Below the pieces are notes generated by a model. It worked only from the letters and a program-made list of their open reading frames with translations. It was not told the DNA's origin and searched no databases. Below, in pieces: positions 60,601 through 64,000 of a DNA stretch of 64,000 nt. Origin of the DNA: Lateolabrax maculatus. Taxonomy: Eukaryota > Chordata > Actinopteri > Acropomatiformes > Lateolabracidae. The DNA is taken from contig CM062210.1 of NCBI GenBank assembly GCA_031216445.1, forward strand, positions 5,452,501 to 5,516,500. The letters are read 5' to 3'. A program made the position numbers and the translations under genes. Every line of letters begins with the position of its first letter. Within the stretch, counting starts at the first letter, position 1.

Positions 60601-61218
60601 TACAATTGTGTCCCGTTTCCATGCACCATACTGATTTTAGTTTGGTGCATTCAGTGTGGTCAAAGATTCAGAATTTACTTGATTTGAGTGTTTTGTTGAT
60701 AGACACGGTTTCCTTTCCACAGCTGCAAAAAACAAACAAATTGCACATGGCGACAAGACAACTTGAGGAGTTGCAGTTTTATTAGTTACATGTTCTGTAT
60801 CATACTGTCTGTACAAATCTTAAATAAAATGCATACTTTTTTTAATTATGATCAGAACACTATACTGTGAAGTGTATAATTAATAAATCTGTGTCTTTGC
60901 AAAAGTGGTTCTCGAGGCTCAGCGTCATTGTGACTCTCAGGGCCGGCTGGGGAACCGCTAACTTGTTAACCAGGCAGACTAACGCTGGTCAGTCACAATA
61001 GTTCCCAAGTGTTCTTCTATTTTTGGTCAATTGCACAAATGCTGGAATGACCAGGCTTTCATATGTACAAAGAAATGAGTTTAAATCCTCAACTCTTGTT
61101 GGTGAGTTTAACCCGGTGACAGTGCCAAGAGGTTTTATGTTACATTCAATGAGTGTTTGAGCTGAGGTTTAATAAAGCCTTCAGTCAAGCATCTTCCTGC
61201 TTGACCATCTCTAAGCCT

Positions 61219-61220
<2 letters not shown>
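60601..61220. other. Non-coding unique DNA
   Basis: No gene or repeat recognised. Confidence 0.5.

Positions 61221-61258
<38 letters not shown>
61221..61258. repeat. (GT)n microsatellite
   Basis: Nineteen uninterrupted GT units, the longest dinucleotide run in the window. Confidence 0.97.
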
Positions 61259-61260
<2 letters not shown>

Positions 61261-61334
61261 ACAGTTGGATACTAGCCTCCGGACCTGCTATAGAAAAGCC
61301 CTTTTTTGCCCAAATGGATTTTGAGAAGTGATTT

Positions 61335-61455
61335 AAAGGATGATGCAAATTTAGTCAGCCTGAGCTCTCCAAGCAGGGCATTCTGAAACCTATTTCTGAA
61401 AGCAAAAGGTGTTGTCTTAAGCCTAGATATAATGCTGAAACTAAAAGGTTACTTT
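61335..61455 (+). repeat. Possible LINE-associated repeat fragment
   Basis: TTAAAGGATGATGCAAATTTA, GCCTGAGCTCTCCAAGCAGG, GCATTCTGAAACC and GAAAGCAAAAGGTGTTGTC follow the order of a common fish repeat I recognise. It is strongly diverged. Confidence 0.35.
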
Positions 61456-63639
61456 TAGACATATTCGGGAGGAGTTTTGTCTTTATTTGATAGCTTGGGG
61501 GGAGGAGGGGTTGACCTACAACGACTCTGAGCTGAATGCATGATAGGCCACAGTACCAACTCTAGGCTACATGGCACACTTATCTGATTTGATGAGCTTA
61601 AACCCCAGAGAATGTGCTTTTTGTCCCATCTCCTAGTATATCTTTTTATTTTTTCAAACCAAGAAAACCTCCCTATCCCTAACCAGGTATTTTTAGTAAA
61701 TAAACTCGGGGGTAGCACTGACATACTGCTTATTTTGTTGCTTACGATGATTTGTCACTGTACCAAGAACTTGGGCCAGTGTAGCCCAATGTGTCAGCCC
61801 CTGAGCCTGCAGTGTTTTGGAGCCATGGAGAGCCCACCAGCTAGACGATCCCTCTGCCCTCACTGGCGCTCCAACCCTTTTCTCAGCCTGAAACTGTTTG
61901 TTTTTTGCAGAAACTTGGCCGCTGAATCTGCTGCAGCTCGTGCCAACAGTCCACACTGTGCTCCTGCTCCGGGGTGAAGGTCGAACTTCACAGCATCTGC
62001 ATGTAGAGGGCCTTCTGCTACCACTCCCTTTTTATCTACTGTTATCCATGGTAATCAGTCGCTCAGTAGTTAGAAAATAAACAGTTATTTTAGTCTGTTA
62101 TTTCCCCAGTACATCTTGAGAAACAAATTATTTTCCCCCCTGTTGGTTTACCTATTTCTGCACAGAAGAAAATGTAACTCTTACCAGCCCTTGTCTTGCA
62201 TCTTACAAAGCTCAACCGGTCATCATGGCTTTCCATTTGTCAGTGTTTCTTTTCATGTAGCCAAAGTTCTGCTGCTCATTGAGGCATTTCATTTATTTGA
62301 AACAATTTTCCCAATAGTATGCACCAAAAACTGTCAACAACCTAATCTACATTCACAATCACACAGTTGTTTCTGTTGTGGAATACAGAGTTCAGAGTGT
62401 TATTCTTCACAGGTTTCAACATCTATGAAATTAAAGTTTTATTTTTGAATTAAATCTGAACTATGAACAAAGCCAGCTGGTTGACGTTTGTTCTGATTTA
62501 TAAAAATTTCAACATTGTTTTTGGCTGCAGGCTGAAGACCTTGTAGCTGTTTTTTTTTTTTTTTTTGAAGATTTTTTTTTCTCTCTAATTAGTGATTTAA
62601 AAAAACTGTTTTTAAGCTTTGAAAATCCTCTCTCCAGTCTCAAACCTTAGCTTCAGCAGTTGTGACGTGAAATCTGTATCTCTTTGTAAAACTCATGAGA
62701 AATGGATATAAAATTCTTATAATACAAAGATTCAATTCAGTGGTTGATGCTCTGATAAATGTATTCATCGTCCGTCTGTATTACATTCATGATTGTATGT
62801 GGTTAATAAGTAATTGTGGGCCTGTGCATCTTGTGATCTGCAGGACTATGCCAAAATCTTGGTAAAACGCAGATCTTTATTTAACAAAAGTATGTGTTTG
62901 TCATCACTTCTTGTTGGGGCATGGCCTGTTGATCACAGCGGATAAATAAGGAATTACAGTAATTAATGCAAAGATAAATAAGAATATATAGTTATATTGC
63001 TGTGACTTTAGGAGACAATATTATCAGAAGTTAGAGAAAAAACATTTTAGGCATTTAGACTGACATGGGCTTTGTCTGATGTCATAGATTTGTATTGTAA
63101 TAGACTGTTAGTGAGCTCGCCATTTCAAAGGACATGCATCAGTGAAAATCCTCGAATAATATGCTCTACAAAGCACCAGTGACTGTTTAGGGAGCTCAAG
63201 GGATCCATACCCCCCCCCCAGTGAGCTGAGCCTCGCTGCATACAAAGCCTCATAAAGATTTTTATGTTGTTAGTCCTGTAAGGCTGCTGCGTTGATCACA
63301 GCTCAGCGTTTGGTGTGTGGTTGCACAGTAAACAGCGAATCCTGTATGTTTCATTATAAATAAAGGAAAGAAGAGAGAAAAAAAAAAAGAATGTACAAAA
63401 ATGATTTTACATAGGGGCATTTATTATCCTGGCCTGATTTAGCCATCTGTTAAAATCATAGTAATACAACTCTGCCATTCAGCTTTTTGTAAATAATTGA
63501 GTGGCCTGCTGATGTATACTGTGTATACTTTCGGCTGCATTGTGAGACAGCTATCAAATATTGAAAAGCATTTATTTGTGGTATCCTTCATGCTGGCACA
63601 AGATAACTAAGAGTGTTACACATACTGGATATTTCTGAT
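61456..63639. other. Non-coding DNA with homopolymer runs
   Basis: A GC-richer patch at 61780-61990 has a 121-codon plus frame and an 87-codon minus frame but no recognisable domain. T runs lie at 62549-62579, and a 10-base C run lies at 63210-63219. No gene identified. Confidence 0.45.
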
Positions 63640-64000
63640 TTTTAAAAATGTTTAGTGTTTTGCAGGTATGGTTGCTGCGTCTGTGTATTGTGTGGCGTGA
63701 AAGTGGTTTGACTCTCTCTACAGTACAATGCAAGGGCACAAATGAGTGATTGCAGGGAGGCAGCAGGGACACAGTGATCTCAGCAGTTATATTTACAAGG
63801 ATGCTTATGTGAACCAAATATGGTAAGATTCTCTTTAATGTCAGGTTCCAACCTGTGATTGCACATTAGCTTGAGAGACTGGTGCTCCCCAGCACTGTAA
63901 TTACCTACAGTAAGTGTCTTCAGCCAAGAGAATGGCAGCTCGCACAGGCAGGGGGCGGACTTTTGTCTCAATTAGTCTTCTCTGTTTCATCTCCTTCCTC
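63640..64000. promoter_or_regulatory. Candidate conserved non-coding block at the window edge
   Basis: Unique balanced DNA containing GATTGCACATTAGCTTGAG (63858-63876) and CTGTAATTACCTACAGTAAG (63895-63914). It ends with CAATTAGTC at the edge. It may continue outside the window. Motif-based inference only. Confidence 0.18.

Noticed and set aside
61612..61977. 121-codon plus-strand frame
   Set aside because: No domain or homologue is recognised, and opposite-strand frames are also open, as expected from composition.
1..64000. CRISPR array, operon, phage or plasmid features
   Set aside because: No regularly spaced identical repeats with unique spacers, no dense collinear ORFs and no ribosome binding sites. 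The sequence is vertebrate non-coding DNA.
1..64000. Known microRNAs, U6, 5S or other structured RNA genes
   Set aside because: Visual search for common vertebrate microRNA seeds and snRNA starts found none. The hairpins found are too short for precursors.
1..64000. A novel multi-gene biological system
   Set aside because: No set of neighbouring genes is present. The only candidates are single, unproven small features reported above.

Overview
The window reads as nuclear DNA of a teleost fish, probably a percomorph. The base composition is AT-rich, there are many short microsatellites and homopolymer runs, and several dispersed repeats have sequences I recognise as recurring in ray-finned fish: an RTE/Rex3-type LINE tail, a tRNA-headed SINE with a GGAT-type end, and other unnamed multi-copy elements. 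There are no bacterial signs such as dense long ORFs, ribosome binding sites or operons. Species and chromosome cannot be told from the sequence alone.

I find no protein-coding gene that I can name or strongly support. The open frames longer than 60 codons are spread evenly over both strands, overlap one another, and show no recognisable domain except relic Rex3-like similarity at 24370-24630. The window is therefore best described as a gene desert or the inside of a very large intron. The nearest things to coding sequence are an exon-like island at 28904-29286, with good acceptors and a usable donor, and a 48-codon ORF at 8007-8153 with an optimal Kozak context and a myristoylation-type N-terminus. 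Both are unproven.

Layout: 1-5500 is unique DNA with homeodomain and POU-type motif clusters. 5500-7400 holds two copies of a tRNA-derived SINE. 7700-8220 is a purine-rich tract with the small ORF. 11500-22000 is mostly unique, with several regulatory-looking blocks and an RFX X-box. 20500-33300 carries several repeat families, the Rex3-type tail and the exon-like island. 34280-34700 and 36840-37170 look like regulatory elements. 37600-48900 is dominated by one repeat family (here family A), with a second element abutting one of its copies at about 45.37 kb and a SINE at 47.94 kb. 50700-51290 and 59235-59815 hold repeats, including a family with long inverted arms (family C). The final 4 kb is unique DNA.

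The most interesting observations are the palindromic repeat family C, the modular family A with at least six pieces in 23 kb, an exact 21-bp-period repeat at 32986, the exon-like island, the small ORF, and the blocks that look like conserved non-coding enhancers. Family letters are local labels. Statements that a repeat is common in fish come from memory, not from a search.
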